This document shows, one piece after another, positions 19,718 to 28,460 of a DNA stretch of 33,250 bases. Where the stretch lies: the NCBI GenBank assembly GCA_016201185.1, contig JACQDG010000034.1, forward strand, positions 1 through 33,250, read 5' to 3'. The stretch's first letter is position 1. Each line of letters begins with the position of its first letter. Origin of the DNA: Acidobacteriota bacterium (GTDB lineage Bacteria; Acidobacteriota; Terriglobia; Bryobacterales; JACQDG01). The position numbers and the translations under genes are program-made. The notes under the pieces were generated by a model. It made no database searches, was not told where the DNA came from, and saw only the letters and a list, made by a program, of their open reading frames with translations.

Positions 19718-22369
19718 ATGATTGGCAGGACTCTGGGGCATTACCGCATCGAGTCGAAGCTCGGCGAGGGCGGCATGGGCGCGGTCTACAAGGCCCGCGA
19801 CCTGCACCTGGACCGGGCGGTGGCCATTAAAGTCCTCTCCGCCGATGTGGTGGCCAACCCGGAGCGCAAGAAGCGCTTCGTGCAGGAGGCCAAAGCGGCC
19901 TCGGCCCTGAACCACCCCAACATCATTCACATCTACGACATTGACACAGGTGACGGCGTGGATTTCATCGCCATGGAGTACGTGGCTGGTCATGCGCTGG
20001 ACCATTGGATCGGCCGCAAGGGCCTCAACCTCCGCGAGTCGCTGAAGTGCGCCGTCCAGATCGCCGACGCGCTCGCCAAGGCGCACGCCGCCGGCATTGT
20101 GCATCGCGACCTGAAGCCGGCCAACGTGATGGTGAGCGAGGAGGGCCTGGTGAAGGTGCTCGACTTCGGCCTGGCCAAGCTGATGGAGGCTCCCGAGGCG
20201 GACGAGCAAGGAGCAACCCAGACCATAAGCTCTCCCCGGACCGAGGAAGGGACCATCCTGGGGACCATCTCCTACATGTCGCCGGAGCAGGCGGAAGGCA
20301 AGAAAGTGGACGCCCGCTCCGACATCTTCTCTTTCGGCGCCGTCCTCTACGAGATGATCACCGGCCGCCGGGCGTTTCAGGGGGAGTCGAAGGTGTCCAC
20401 GCTGTCGGCGATCCTCCACAAGGAACCGAAGCCGATCGGCGAGATTGTCGAGGGAGTACCCGGGCAGCTCCAGTGGCTCGTCTCACATTGCCTGCGAAAA
20501 AGCCCCGAGCGCCGCTTCCAGGGCATGGCCGACGTGAAGGTGGCCCTGGAGGAGATGAAGGAAGAGTCGGAGTCGGGAGCCAGCGGGCTGGTGGAGTTGA
20601 AACCGCGGCGTGCTTCGCGCCGCTGGATTTGGGCGGCCGCTGCGGTCCTAGCGGTATCAGTAATTGGCGGCGCTTTCTGGCTCCGCTCCAGCAGGCCCGG
20701 CCGCGAGGCGCCGGCTCTCAGGGTCGTACCTCTTACCAGCTTCCCCGGCCGGGAAAAGGACCCGGCTCTTTCTCCCGACGGCAGGCAGGTGGCGTATTCC
20801 TGGAACGGCGAAAAGCAGGACAACTTTGACATTTATGTGAAGCTGATCGACGCCGGCCCGCCGCTCCGGCTCACGACCAACCCGGCCGAAGATTCCAGCC
20901 CCGCCTGGTCCCCGGACGGCCGCTACATTGCGTTTCTTCGCAGCGCTGCCGGGGCCAATGAGATTCTCATGGTTCCTGCCCTGGGTGGCCCGGAGAGAAA
21001 ACTGGCACCTGCGTGGGTCATGTCTGGGCTTAGCTGGTCGCCCGACGGAAAATTCCTGGCGTTCCCCGACCAAACTTCGCCGCAGGAACCGTCCGCCATC
21101 TTCTCGCTGTCCATCGAAACCGGCGAAAAGCGCCGGCTCACTTCTCCCCCCGCCCAGTCTTACGGAGATCTCATTCCCGCCTTTTCTCCCGACGGCCGGA
21201 CCTTGGCCTTCGACCGCTTCCTGAATTTCGGCAACGAAGAAATCTGGCTCGTGCCGGTTGGAAACGGGGCTCCCCAGGACCGGCCGCGGCGCCTTGCCTC
21301 CGTTCCAGGAATTAACGGTCTGGCGTGGACCCCTGACGGCGGCAGCCTTGTGTACGGCTCCTGGCAAACTGGTCTGCGGAGAATTTCGGCGTCCGGAGGC
21401 GCGCCGGCGCGTTTGACAGCGGGCGGTGAGAACGCTTCGCAACCATCTCTTGCTCAAGTGGCAGTGGGACCCGGAGGACGTCCCGCTCTCCGCCTGGCCT
21501 ATGTCCAAAGTTTGCACGACAGCAACATCTACCGGGTCGCCGCAGCGGGAGCGTCGGCGAGAAAGGGCGCACCTGAAAAATTAATCGCTTCGACCCGGCA
21601 GGAAGATGAGCCGCAAATCTCGCCGGACGGCAAGAGAATCGTATTCTCCTCCGATCGCTCAGGAAGCCTGGAGATCTGGGTGAGCGACAGCGAGGGGCGG
21701 AATCCAGTCCAACTGACCTCCTTCGGCGGCCCGCCCGCGGGCAGTCCCCGGTGGGCCCCTGACAGCCGGCGCATCGCCTTCGACTGCACCAAGGAGGGTC
21801 ACAGCGACATTTACGTCGTGAGCGCGGACGGAGGCTTGCCGCGCCGCCTGGGAACGGACAACTCCGAAAAAGCGCGCCCGAGCTGGTCGAGAGACGGGAA
21901 ATGGATCTACTTCAGCTCGAAGCGAACCGGACCCTGGCAGATTTGCAAAATGCCGGCGGAGGGCGGCCCGGCCGTGCAGTTGACCAAGAAGGGAGGCCAC
22001 GAACCGTACGAGTCGGCCGACGGTAAGTTCGTATATTACGCCATGGATACAGGGCCCGGCATCTGGCGGGTTCCGGTCGAGGGCAGCTCCGGGGCAGAAG
22101 AGGCCAAGGTCTTGGAACAGGGCAGGCTGGGGGCCTGGGCCGTGGCCGAGCAGGGCATTTATCTACTACAGGCCGGCAAGGCCGGTCCCGAGATCCAGCT
22201 TTTCAGCTTTGCCACGCGGCGCCTGGGTCAGGTGGTAACTCTTCCGAATCAAGCCGAGGTAGCAGGGGATAATACCCATTTGGCCGTTTCTCCCGGGGCA
22301 CGCTGGTTCTTGTATGTCCAGAATGACCTGGCCGGAAGCAACATCATGCTGGTGGACAATTTCCGCTGA
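19718..22369 (+). CDS. K8: divergent transmembrane Ser/Thr kinase with TolB/PD40-like propeller
   Basis: This 883-residue kinase closes the run but belongs to a different subgroup. The kinase domain has GEGGMGAVYKARD, Lys38, HRDLKPAN at 129-136, DFG at 149-151 and GTISYMSPEQ near 182-191. RRASRRW precedes one membrane helix at about 303-321. The outer half has TolB/PD40-like blades such as LSPDGRQVAYSWNG, WSPDGRYIAFLRS and SDIYVVSADGG, unlike the K1-K7 propeller, and the C-terminus is MLVDNFR rather than LYLVEGLK. Similar PknB-TolB fusions are common in Acidobacteriota. It starts 16 bases after K7 without a clear Shine-Dalgarno, so it may depend on translation of K7. Catalytic residues are intact; the signal is unknown. 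Confidence 0.92.
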   Translation: MIGRTLGHYRIESKLGEGGMGAVYKARDLHLDRAVAIKVLSADVVANPERKKRFVQEAKAASALNHPNIIHIYDIDTGDGVDFIAMEYVAGHALDHWIGRKGLNLRESLKCAVQIADALAKAHAAGIVHRDLKPANVMVSEEGLVKVLDFGLAKLMEAPEADEQGATQTISSPRTEEGTILGTISYMSPEQAEGKKVDARSDIFSFGAVLYEMITGRRAFQGESKVSTLSAILHKEPKPIGEIVEGVPGQLQWLVSHCLRKSPERRFQGMADVKVALEEMKEESESGASGLVELKPRRASRRWIWAAAAVLAVSVIGGAFWLRSSRPGREAPALRVVPLTSFPGREKDPALSPDGRQVAYSWNGEKQDNFDIYVKLIDAGPPLRLTTNPAEDSSPAWSPDGRYIAFLRSAAGANEILMVPALGGPERKLAPAWVMSGLSWSPDGKFLAFPDQTSPQEPSAIFSLSIETGEKRRLTSPPAQSYGDLIPAFSPDGRTLAFDRFLNFGNEEIWLVPVGNGAPQDRPRRLASVPGINGLAWTPDGGSLVYGSWQTGLRRISASGGAPARLTAGGENASQPSLAQVAVGPGGRPALRLAYVQSLHDSNIYRVAAAGASARKGAPEKLIASTRQEDEPQISPDGKRIVFSSDRSGSLEIWVSDSEGRNPVQLTSFGGPPAGSPRWAPDSRRIAFDCTKEGHSDIYVVSADGGLPRRLGTDNSEKARPSWSRDGKWIYFSSKRTGPWQICKMPAEGGPAVQLTKKGGHEPYESADGKFVYYAMDTGPGIWRVPVEGSSGAEEAKVLEQGRLGAWAVAEQGIYLLQAGKAGPEIQLFSFATRRLGQVVTLPNQAEVAGDNTHLAVSPGARWFLYVQNDLAGSNIMLVDNFR

Positions 22370-22416
22370 AGGAATTTGCCATCCCCACAAGCCGTTTAGG
22401 CCATAATAGACTCCCT

Positions 22417-22421
22417 GGAGG
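22417..22421 (+). promoter_or_regulatory. Ribosome binding site for the Gfo/Idh gene
   Basis: GGAGG lies 6 bases before the ATG at 22428 and supports that start. The gap after K8 is 58 bases; I see no convincing terminator in it. Confidence 0.65.
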
Positions 22422-22427
22422 AAACCC

Positions 22428-23570
22428 ATGACTTCTGCCGCTCCCAAACCCTCGCGCCGCCATTTTGTGCAATCCGCCTCCGCCGCGGCCGGCTGGATGA
22501 TCGTCCAGCCCCAGTCCGTCCGCGGCTCGCAGGCCAACTCGGCCGTCGCCGTGGGCGTGATCGGCGTCGGCGGGCGCGGCACTTACGATGCCGGCATTTT
22601 CGTCAACGACCCGCGGGCCCGCGTCACCGCCCTGTGTGATAAGTTCGACGACCGGCTGGATGAAGGCGCCACCAAGCTCAAGCTCGAGAAGCCGGCCCTT
22701 TTCAAGGACTACGAAAAGCTGCTGGCCACCGGCGTAGACGCGGTTCTCATAGCCACGCCACCCTTCGAGCACCCGCGCATGTTCGAGGCCGCCGTCGAGG
22801 CCCGCAAGCATATCTACTGCGAGAAGCCCATGGGCGTGGACGTGGCCGGCTGCAAGCGGGTGATGGCCGCCGCCAAGAAGGCCGACCCCACCAAGAACAT
22901 CGCCGTCGGCTTCCAGCAGCGCTACGGCCCGGTGTACCTCGAAGCTTACCGGCGAATCCAGGAGGGCCAGATCGGCGAGCTCTCCGTGGCCCGTGGCGCC
23001 TGGATCGGCGGGAATCCTTTCAAGAAGAAGCCCTACCCCGATCCCGAGGTGGAGCATCTGCGCAACTGGTTTTGCTACAAGGACTACTCTGGCGACTTCA
23101 TCGTCGAGCAGGACTGCCACAACTTCGACGTGCTGCATTGGTTCCTCGGCGGGCTCCCCCTCCGCGCCGTCGGCTGGGGCGGCACCAAAGCGCGCACGGA
23201 GTTGGAGATCCTCGATCACCTCAGCCTGACCTTCGAGTTTCCCAACGGCCTGCACGTCAACTACGAGGCTAACCAGATCTCGCCGCCCGGCTTCAGCAAC
23301 GTCGGCGAGGAATTCACGGGAACCAAGGGAACAATCGCCACCTCGCGCGCCAGAATGATTCACTACAAAGGCCCTAACGACGCCGAGACCATCCAGTCCC
23401 AGCGCGACATCACCATCGACGCGATCGAGGACTTTCTGAGCCGCATCCTGAGTGGCAAGGTGGAAAACGTTGGTGTCCGCTCGGCCGAAAGCACGCTCAT
23501 CGCCATCCTGGGTCGCACGGCGATCTACACGGGCCGGGAGGCTAGCTGGAAGGAGATCGTGAACTCGTGA
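22428..23570 (+). CDS. Gfo/Idh/MocA-family oxidoreductase with Tat signal
   Basis: The 380-residue protein begins with a twin-arginine signal, SRRHFVQSASAAAG at residues 9-22, so it is probably exported folded to the periplasm. A Rossmann dinucleotide-binding motif GVGGRG lies at 46-51, followed by IATPPFEHP near 108-116 and the family motif CEKP at 131-134. The C-terminal half is the usual alpha/beta substrate domain, containing EQDCHNFDVLHWFLGG. Members carry out NAD(P)-dependent oxidation or reduction of sugars and related polyols, and the exported type is abundant in Acidobacteriota and Planctomycetes. The substrate cannot be told from sequence. It has its own strong RBS and follows the kinase run by 58 bases, but shares no obvious function with it. 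Confidence 0.9.
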   Translation: MTSAAPKPSRRHFVQSASAAAGWMIVQPQSVRGSQANSAVAVGVIGVGGRGTYDAGIFVNDPRARVTALCDKFDDRLDEGATKLKLEKPALFKDYEKLLATGVDAVLIATPPFEHPRMFEAAVEARKHIYCEKPMGVDVAGCKRVMAAAKKADPTKNIAVGFQQRYGPVYLEAYRRIQEGQIGELSVARGAWIGGNPFKKKPYPDPEVEHLRNWFCYKDYSGDFIVEQDCHNFDVLHWFLGGLPLRAVGWGGTKARTELEILDHLSLTFEFPNGLHVNYEANQISPPGFSNVGEEFTGTKGTIATSRARMIHYKGPNDAETIQSQRDITIDAIEDFLSRILSGKVENVGVRSAESTLIAILGRTAIYTGREASWKEIVNS

Positions 23571-23581
23571 ATCTCTCGGTA

Positions 23582-23604
23582 GTGTCTGAAAACTTTTCAG
23601 ACAC
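23582..23604. repeat. Perfect 23-bp palindrome after the oxidoreductase gene
   Basis: GTGTCTGAAAA and TTTTCAGACAC are perfect inverted arms around one C. As RNA this can fold as a 10-bp stem with a 3-base loop. It lies 12 bases after the stop of the Gfo/Idh gene. It lacks the GC-rich stem with trailing T run of a classic terminator, so it may be a protein-binding site, a REP-like element or a weak bidirectional terminator. Confidence 0.6.
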
Positions 23605-23649
23605 CGCCAATCTCTCCGGCGTCCGAGTCTTGAGTTAAACTAGAGCCAA

Positions 23650-24153
23650 ATGGCTGCTCATACCCAGATTTCGCCCGAGGAATACCTGCGGACGAGCTTT
23701 GACGGCCCCGACCGCGATTACCTGGACGGGGAAATTGTGGAGAGAAACGTGGGAGAAAACCCGCATAGCAAGGCCCAGGTGAATCTTGTTCTTCTCCTGC
23801 ACGATAAAGGCAAGAAAACGCCCCTTCATGTGCGCACGGAGTTGCGCATGCAGGTTACGCCCACTCGCTTTCGCGTCGCCGACGTGGCCGTCTACTCCGG
23901 CGAGGAGCCGAAGCAAAACGTCCCCTCCTCCCCACCCCTGATCACTATCGAGATTCTCTCCCGCGACGACCGTTATTCCGACATCCTGCAAAGATTCGAA
24001 GACTACGGCACCTGGGGGGTTCGCCACATCTGGTTTGTCGATCCCTGGCTTCGCAAGATTCACGTCTACGAGGCGGGTGCTCTCCGCGAAGTCCCTGCAT
24101 TCCGCATCCCGGAATACGAGCTGGAGATTTCTCCCGCCGAGATCTTCGGCTAG
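23650..24153 (+). CDS. Uma2-family (DUF820) restriction endonuclease-like protein
   Basis: The 167-residue protein has the Uma2 plan with a PD-(D/E)XK nuclease core. EEYLRTSFDGPDRDYLDGEIVE is at residues 10-31, followed by the candidate catalytic Asp78 in RVADVAVY, Glu101 in PPLITIEILS and the C-terminal GVRHIWFVDP near 123-132. These proteins are multicopy in Acidobacteriota and Cyanobacteria; their biological role is unresolved, and no methylase or partner is nearby. It is a stand-alone gene downstream of the palindrome and convergent with czcA, whose stop codon lies only 6 bases away. The start at 23650 fits the usual N-terminus; the RBS is weak. Confidence 0.88.
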   Translation: MAAHTQISPEEYLRTSFDGPDRDYLDGEIVERNVGENPHSKAQVNLVLLLHDKGKKTPLHVRTELRMQVTPTRFRVADVAVYSGEEPKQNVPSSPPLITIEILSRDDRYSDILQRFEDYGTWGVRHIWFVDPWLRKIHVYEAGALREVPAFRIPEYELEISPAEIFG

Positions 24154-24159
24154 GCCCGC

Positions 24160-27100
24160 TCAAGTTTCCTCAATGAAGGCCTTGTCCGCCGGGGGCAGCT
24201 TGTCGCCCGCCCGCGCGATCCATACATAAAGGGTGGGCAGCAGAAGCACGCTGATCAGCAGGGAGGACGTCAGCCCGCCCACGATCACACGCGCGAACGG
24301 CCGCTGCGAATCCGACCCGATCCCCGTCGAGACGGCCGCCGGCAGCAGGCCCAGGGTGGCCACCAGCATGGTCATCATGATGGGCCGCAGCCGCAGCGCG
24401 GCGCCCTCGATGGCCGCGTCTTCCACGCTGTGGCCGCGCGCCCGCAATTGATTGATGTGCTCCACCATAATGACGCCGATCTCCACCGAAACGCCGAACA
24501 GGGCCAGAAATCCCAGGCCGGAGGAAACGCTGAAATGCGTGCCCGTGACATACAGGGCCAGGATGCCGCCGATGGGCGCCATGGCCACGGTCATCAGGAC
24601 CAGGAAGGACCACTTGAAGGAATCGAAGGCGGAGTAAAGAATCAAAAAGATGACCAGCATCGTGATGGGCACGATCACAGCCAGCCGCCGGTTGGCGCGC
24701 TTCTGGCTTTCGTACTCGCCGGCCCAGTCCAGCCGGTATCCTTCCGGCAGCTTGACTTCTCGCTCCACGGCCCGCATCGCCTGTTCCACCGCGCTGCCGA
24801 GGTCCCTTCCCCGCACGCTGTACTTAATGGCGATGTAGCGGGAGTTGGCTTCCCGATAAATCATCGAGGCGCCGTCTTCCACCTTGATGTTGCAAAGTTG
24901 GCCCAGCGAGACGCGCTCGCCCGACGGCGCCGGCAGCCGGGTGTTGGCGATATCCTCCACCGTGCGCCGAAACGGCTCCTGGTAGCGGACCACCAGGTCG
25001 TAGCGCCGCTCGCCCTGCAGGATCTGGCCGACCGCCTTGCCGCCCACCGCCGTCTCCACGGCGTCCTGAATGTCGCTGACGTTGATTCCAAAGCGGTCGG
25101 CTTTGGCCCGGTCCACGATCAGGTTGACGTTAGGCTGGCCGGCCACGCGAAACACGCCCAGGTCGGCGATGCCGGGAATGGCTCTCATCACGTCCACGAT
25201 CTCATCGGCTTTCTGCTCCAACTGTTTCAAGTCGCTTCCATACATCTTCACCGCCAGTTGCCCCTTCACCCCGCTGACGGCCTCCTCCATGTTGTCGGCG
25301 ATGGGCTGCGAGAAATTCCAGAGCACTCCGGGAATCTTTTCCAAGTCCTGGTCCATGGCAGCAATCAGCTCCTCCTTGGTGCGGAACTGCCTGCGCCATT
25401 GCCCGCGCGGCCTGAGATCAACGAAGTATTCGGTGTTGAAAAATCCGGTGGCGTCAGTGCCGTCATCGGGGCGCCCGACCTGGCTGACGACCTGGGTAAC
25501 CTCGGGATACCTGGCAAAGATGAGGCGCGCGCGGCGGACGATGCGCTGGCCTTCGCCGGGGCCGGTGCTCGAGGCCAGTGTGCCACGGGCCCAGATGGCC
25601 CCTTCGTCCAGGTGCGGCAGGAATTCTGAGCCCACTGCGCCGCTGTAAGCCAGGAACAGGGAGCCACCCAGGCTCAGGATCGCGGCGCCGGCCGTGAACC
25701 TGCGATGACGGACGCACCAGCCGAGTTGGCGCCGGTAAAGCCTGGTGAGAAGCGCCAGAAACGGATTGCGCCACTCATGGATTCCTTCCTTGAACAGATA
25801 GCTCGCCAGCACCGGGGCAAGCAGCATGGCGAACACCAGGCCTCCCAGCAGGGCGAAGGCCACGGTCCACGCCATGGGGCGGAACAGCCGCCCTTCCACC
25901 CGCTGCAGCGTAAAGATGGGAAGGTAGGCGGTGATAATAATCAGGCGAGCGTAAAACACCGGCCGCTGCACCTCGTGGGCCGCCATGCTGATTTTCTTTC
26001 TAAGGGAGAGCGCGGGGCCGTTGGTGCGGCTCGCGTGGCGCAGAATGTTCTCCACCATCACCACCGAGCCGTCCACCACCATGCCGAAATCCAGCGCGCC
26101 GAGCGAGAGCAGGTTGGCGGGGATGTGGCGAAGGTCCAGCAGGATCGAGGCAAACAGCAGGGAAAACGGGATGGTGAGGGCCACGATCAGCGTGCTGCGA
26201 ATGTTGCCCAGAAAGAGAAACAGGACCGCCACCACCAGCAGGATCCCTTCCGTCAGATTATGCAGCACGGTATTGGTGGTGTAATGCACCAGATCGCCCC
26301 GGTCCAGATGCGGAACGATCTTCACGCCCGGCGGCAGCAAGTGCTCGTTCAGCTCCTTCACCTTATCGTGCACTGCGTCGAGCGTGCTGTCGAACTCTGC
26401 CCCCTTACGCATCAGGACGATGCCTTCCACCGCGTCGTTGTCGTCCACCACTCGCCCGCCTTCGTGATGAACGGCCTTGCCGATCTGCCCGAGCCGGATC
26501 TTCGGCCCCTGCGTCACCACCGCCACGTCGCGAACCCGCACCGGAACGCCCCCCTGGCTCTTCAGCACCGTGGCGCCGATGTCGTCGGTGTTGGTCATCA
26601 ATCCGATCGCCCGCACATTGAAGGCCTGCTGCCCGCGCTCGATAAAGCTGCCCCCGGCGTTCATGTTGTTGGCGGCCAGGGCCTGCTCCACCTGGCCGAT
26701 GCTCAGCCCGTAGGAGATCAGCTTGTTGGGGTCCACTTTGACCTGGTATTCGCGGGTTATCCCGCCGAAGCTCGAGACATCCACTACGTTCGGCACCGAC
26801 TTGAACTGCTTTTCGAGCACCCAGTCCTGCAGCGCTTTCAACTCCATCAAGTCGTACTTGGGATTGGTGCTGACCAGGGTGTAGAAGTAGATTTGGCCGA
26901 CGGGGCTGTAATCCGGGCCGAGCTGCGGGTTCAGGTTCGGAGGGAGGTTCACGAGCGATAGCTTTTCCAGCACTTGTTGCCGGCTAAGAAGATTATCCGC
27001 TTCGTCATCGAAGATCAGCGTGACGACCGAAAGCCCGAATAACGAGACTGAGCGCAGTTGCGTAAGGTGGGCGACGCCGTTAGTCTGGGTCTCGATGGGA

Positions 27101-27300
27101 ATGGTGACCTGCTGCTCCACCTCCTCGGCGGCGTGACCCGGCCACTGCGTGATCACCTGTACCCAAGTGTTCGCCACGTCCGGATACGCCTCCACCGGCA
27201 GGGTGTGGAACGAGTACACGCCCCAGATCAGCAGTAGCGCGCCTACCGCCAGGACCAGCAGCTTTTCGCGAAGGGCAAAATCGACTAGGTAGCGGAGCAT
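24160..27300 (-). CDS. Heavy-metal efflux RND pump, CzcA/CusA family
   Basis: The 1046-residue protein has the length and layout of the heavy-metal RND family: an N-terminal helix, a porter loop with QWPGHAAEEVEQQVTIPIE at 52-70, a helix bundle, a second porter loop and a C-terminal bundle with FGVSVEIGVIMVEH. The proton-relay motif DFGMVVDGSVVMVEN at 404-418 (D404, D410, E417) has the CzcA/CnrA/NccA form rather than the CusA form, which hints at divalent cations such as Co, Zn, Ni or Cd instead of Cu(I). It would export metal across the envelope with the two partners encoded just upstream. It is the last gene of the minus-strand operon and starts 5 bases after the adaptor gene. Confidence 0.93.
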   Translation of the reverse strand: MLRYLVDFALREKLLVLAVGALLLIWGVYSFHTLPVEAYPDVANTWVQVITQWPGHAAEEVEQQVTIPIETQTNGVAHLTQLRSVSLFGLSVVTLIFDDEADNLLSRQQVLEKLSLVNLPPNLNPQLGPDYSPVGQIYFYTLVSTNPKYDLMELKALQDWVLEKQFKSVPNVVDVSSFGGITREYQVKVDPNKLISYGLSIGQVEQALAANNMNAGGSFIERGQQAFNVRAIGLMTNTDDIGATVLKSQGGVPVRVRDVAVVTQGPKIRLGQIGKAVHHEGGRVVDDNDAVEGIVLMRKGAEFDSTLDAVHDKVKELNEHLLPPGVKIVPHLDRGDLVHYTTNTVLHNLTEGILLVVAVLFLFLGNIRSTLIVALTIPFSLLFASILLDLRHIPANLLSLGALDFGMVVDGSVVMVENILRHASRTNGPALSLRKKISMAAHEVQRPVFYARLIIITAYLPIFTLQRVEGRLFRPMAWTVAFALLGGLVFAMLLAPVLASYLFKEGIHEWRNPFLALLTRLYRRQLGWCVRHRRFTAGAAILSLGGSLFLAYSGAVGSEFLPHLDEGAIWARGTLASSTGPGEGQRIVRRARLIFARYPEVTQVVSQVGRPDDGTDATGFFNTEYFVDLRPRGQWRRQFRTKEELIAAMDQDLEKIPGVLWNFSQPIADNMEEAVSGVKGQLAVKMYGSDLKQLEQKADEIVDVMRAIPGIADLGVFRVAGQPNVNLIVDRAKADRFGINVSDIQDAVETAVGGKAVGQILQGERRYDLVVRYQEPFRRTVEDIANTRLPAPSGERVSLGQLCNIKVEDGASMIYREANSRYIAIKYSVRGRDLGSAVEQAMRAVEREVKLPEGYRLDWAGEYESQKRANRRLAVIVPITMLVIFLILYSAFDSFKWSFLVLMTVAMAPIGGILALYVTGTHFSVSSGLGFLALFGVSVEIGVIMVEHINQLRARGHSVEDAAIEGAALRLRPIMMTMLVATLGLLPAAVSTGIGSDSQRPFARVIVGGLTSSLLISVLLLPTLYVWIARAGDKLPPADKAFIEET

Positions 27301-27305
27301 CCTGG

Positions 27306-28460
27306 TTATTTCTGCTCGACGGCGCTCGAGAGTTGCAGGGCGTTGGCCACTACCTGATCGCCGGGCTCAAGCCCGCTCGGGATCTGCTGCCAGCCGTCGC
27401 GCATCATCGGCCCCGCCTGCACTTCGGTGCGCCGGAACTTGCTTCCGCCTTCCGGACGAAACACCCAGTCCTTGTCGTGCAGCCGCAGGACCGCTGTGGC
27501 AGGGATCGCCAGGCGGGTCTGGCTGCCTTGCGAGAGGAACGTCACCGTGGCGAACATGCCCGGCCGCAGCAGCCCGGTAGCATTGTCCAGCTCCAGACGG
27601 ACCTTGGCGGTGCGGGTGGCCGGATCGAGCACACGGGAAATGTTGCTCACGCGCCCTCTTAGCGGGCGATCCGGATAGGCGTTGAGGCGTACCTCGGCGA
27701 AGTCACCCCAATGCACCTGCCCCAGATTGTTCTCGTAGACGTCGCACAACACCCAGACGTGGGAAAGGTCGGCGATCGTGAACAGATTGGGCGAATTATC
27801 CAGGGATTTAACCCCTGCCCCGGCGGCCGTGTTCTGCTCGATGATGGTTCCCGTCACCGGCGCTTTGACTTCGATGACCGGCGATAGGTGGTCCTCACTG
27901 CCGCCAAGAATACGAATCCGCTCGGCCGCTGTTTCCACATCCACCTTGGCTTTCTGCTGGGTGTCTTCGGCCTGCTCGAAATCCTTTTGCGCCGTGGCGC
28001 CGTGGGAAAACAACAACTGCGCCCGCTCGAGCGACTTGCGCGCCAGAAGTTCGTCGGCCCGGGCTTTCTGATATTCCGCGATGGCCGCGGCCAGGTCGGT
28101 GCTGTGAATCCGCAGTAGCAACTGACCCTTGGTCACGTCATCGCCCAGCCTGGCCCGGATATCGATGACCCGGCCCCCGGACAACGAATTGACCGGGACC
28201 GTCCGGCTCACATCGGGCGCCACCGCGCCGTTCACCATCAACTCATTACGCGTGTTGCGCGCCTCGACCATGACCAGTGGAAACCGTTCCGCGTGGTCCA
28301 CTTCCACCGAGTTGAAATCCGGCGCAGGCTCGATCTTGACTGCCGCCGGGTCCGAAGCCGAGGCATTGACCCTCGGCTCCCGCTGGCAACCCGCCCACAC
28401 CAAGCCGAGCAGGCAGACCGCCGGCGCCGGCCATTTCCGAAGAGGAACAAGATTCTTCAT
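27306..28460 (-). CDS. RND efflux periplasmic adaptor (membrane-fusion protein, CzcB/CusB type)
   Basis: The 384-residue protein bridges the RND pump and the outer-membrane channel. The N-terminus has a hydrophobic signal ending LVWAGC with Cys25, a plausible though imperfect lipobox, so it may be a lipoprotein. A lipoyl-like half (GGRVIDIRARLGDDVTKGQ near 94-112), a coiled-coil hairpin rich in Lys, Glu and Ala, and the second lipoyl half (IEVKAPVTGTIIEQNTAAG) follow. The beta-barrel has LRPGMFATVTFL. This order is typical of HlyD/CzcB adaptors. Its start codon overlaps the stop of the TolC-like gene by 4 bases (ATGA), so the two are translationally coupled. No His-rich metal-binding N-terminus is seen. 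Confidence 0.9.
   Translation of the reverse strand: MKNLVPLRKWPAPAVCLLGLVWAGCQREPRVNASASDPAAVKIEPAPDFNSVEVDHAERFPLVMVEARNTRNELMVNGAVAPDVSRTVPVNSLSGGRVIDIRARLGDDVTKGQLLLRIHSTDLAAAIAEYQKARADELLARKSLERAQLLFSHGATAQKDFEQAEDTQQKAKVDVETAAERIRILGGSEDHLSPVIEVKAPVTGTIIEQNTAAGAGVKSLDNSPNLFTIADLSHVWVLCDVYENNLGQVHWGDFAEVRLNAYPDRPLRGRVSNISRVLDPATRTAKVRLELDNATGLLRPGMFATVTFLSQGSQTRLAIPATAVLRLHDKDWVFRPEGGSKFRRTEVQAGPMMRDGWQQIPSGLEPGDQVVANALQLSSAVEQK

Noticed and set aside
22376-22407. TTGCCA and CATAAT as a promoter for the Gfo/Idh gene
   Set aside because: The spacer is 20 bases, too long for a good sigma-70 site, and both hexamers are weak matches.
22344-23363. 339-residue minus-strand ORF opposite the Gfo/Idh gene
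   Set aside because: The sense strand encodes a complete oxidoreductase with Tat signal, Rossmann motif and strong RBS.
24430-26961. Long plus-strand ORFs of 399 and 418 residues opposite the RND pump gene
   Set aside because: They are antisense shadows of a well-recognised minus-strand gene, with His/Gln-rich, low-complexity composition typical of reverse frames in high-GC DNA.
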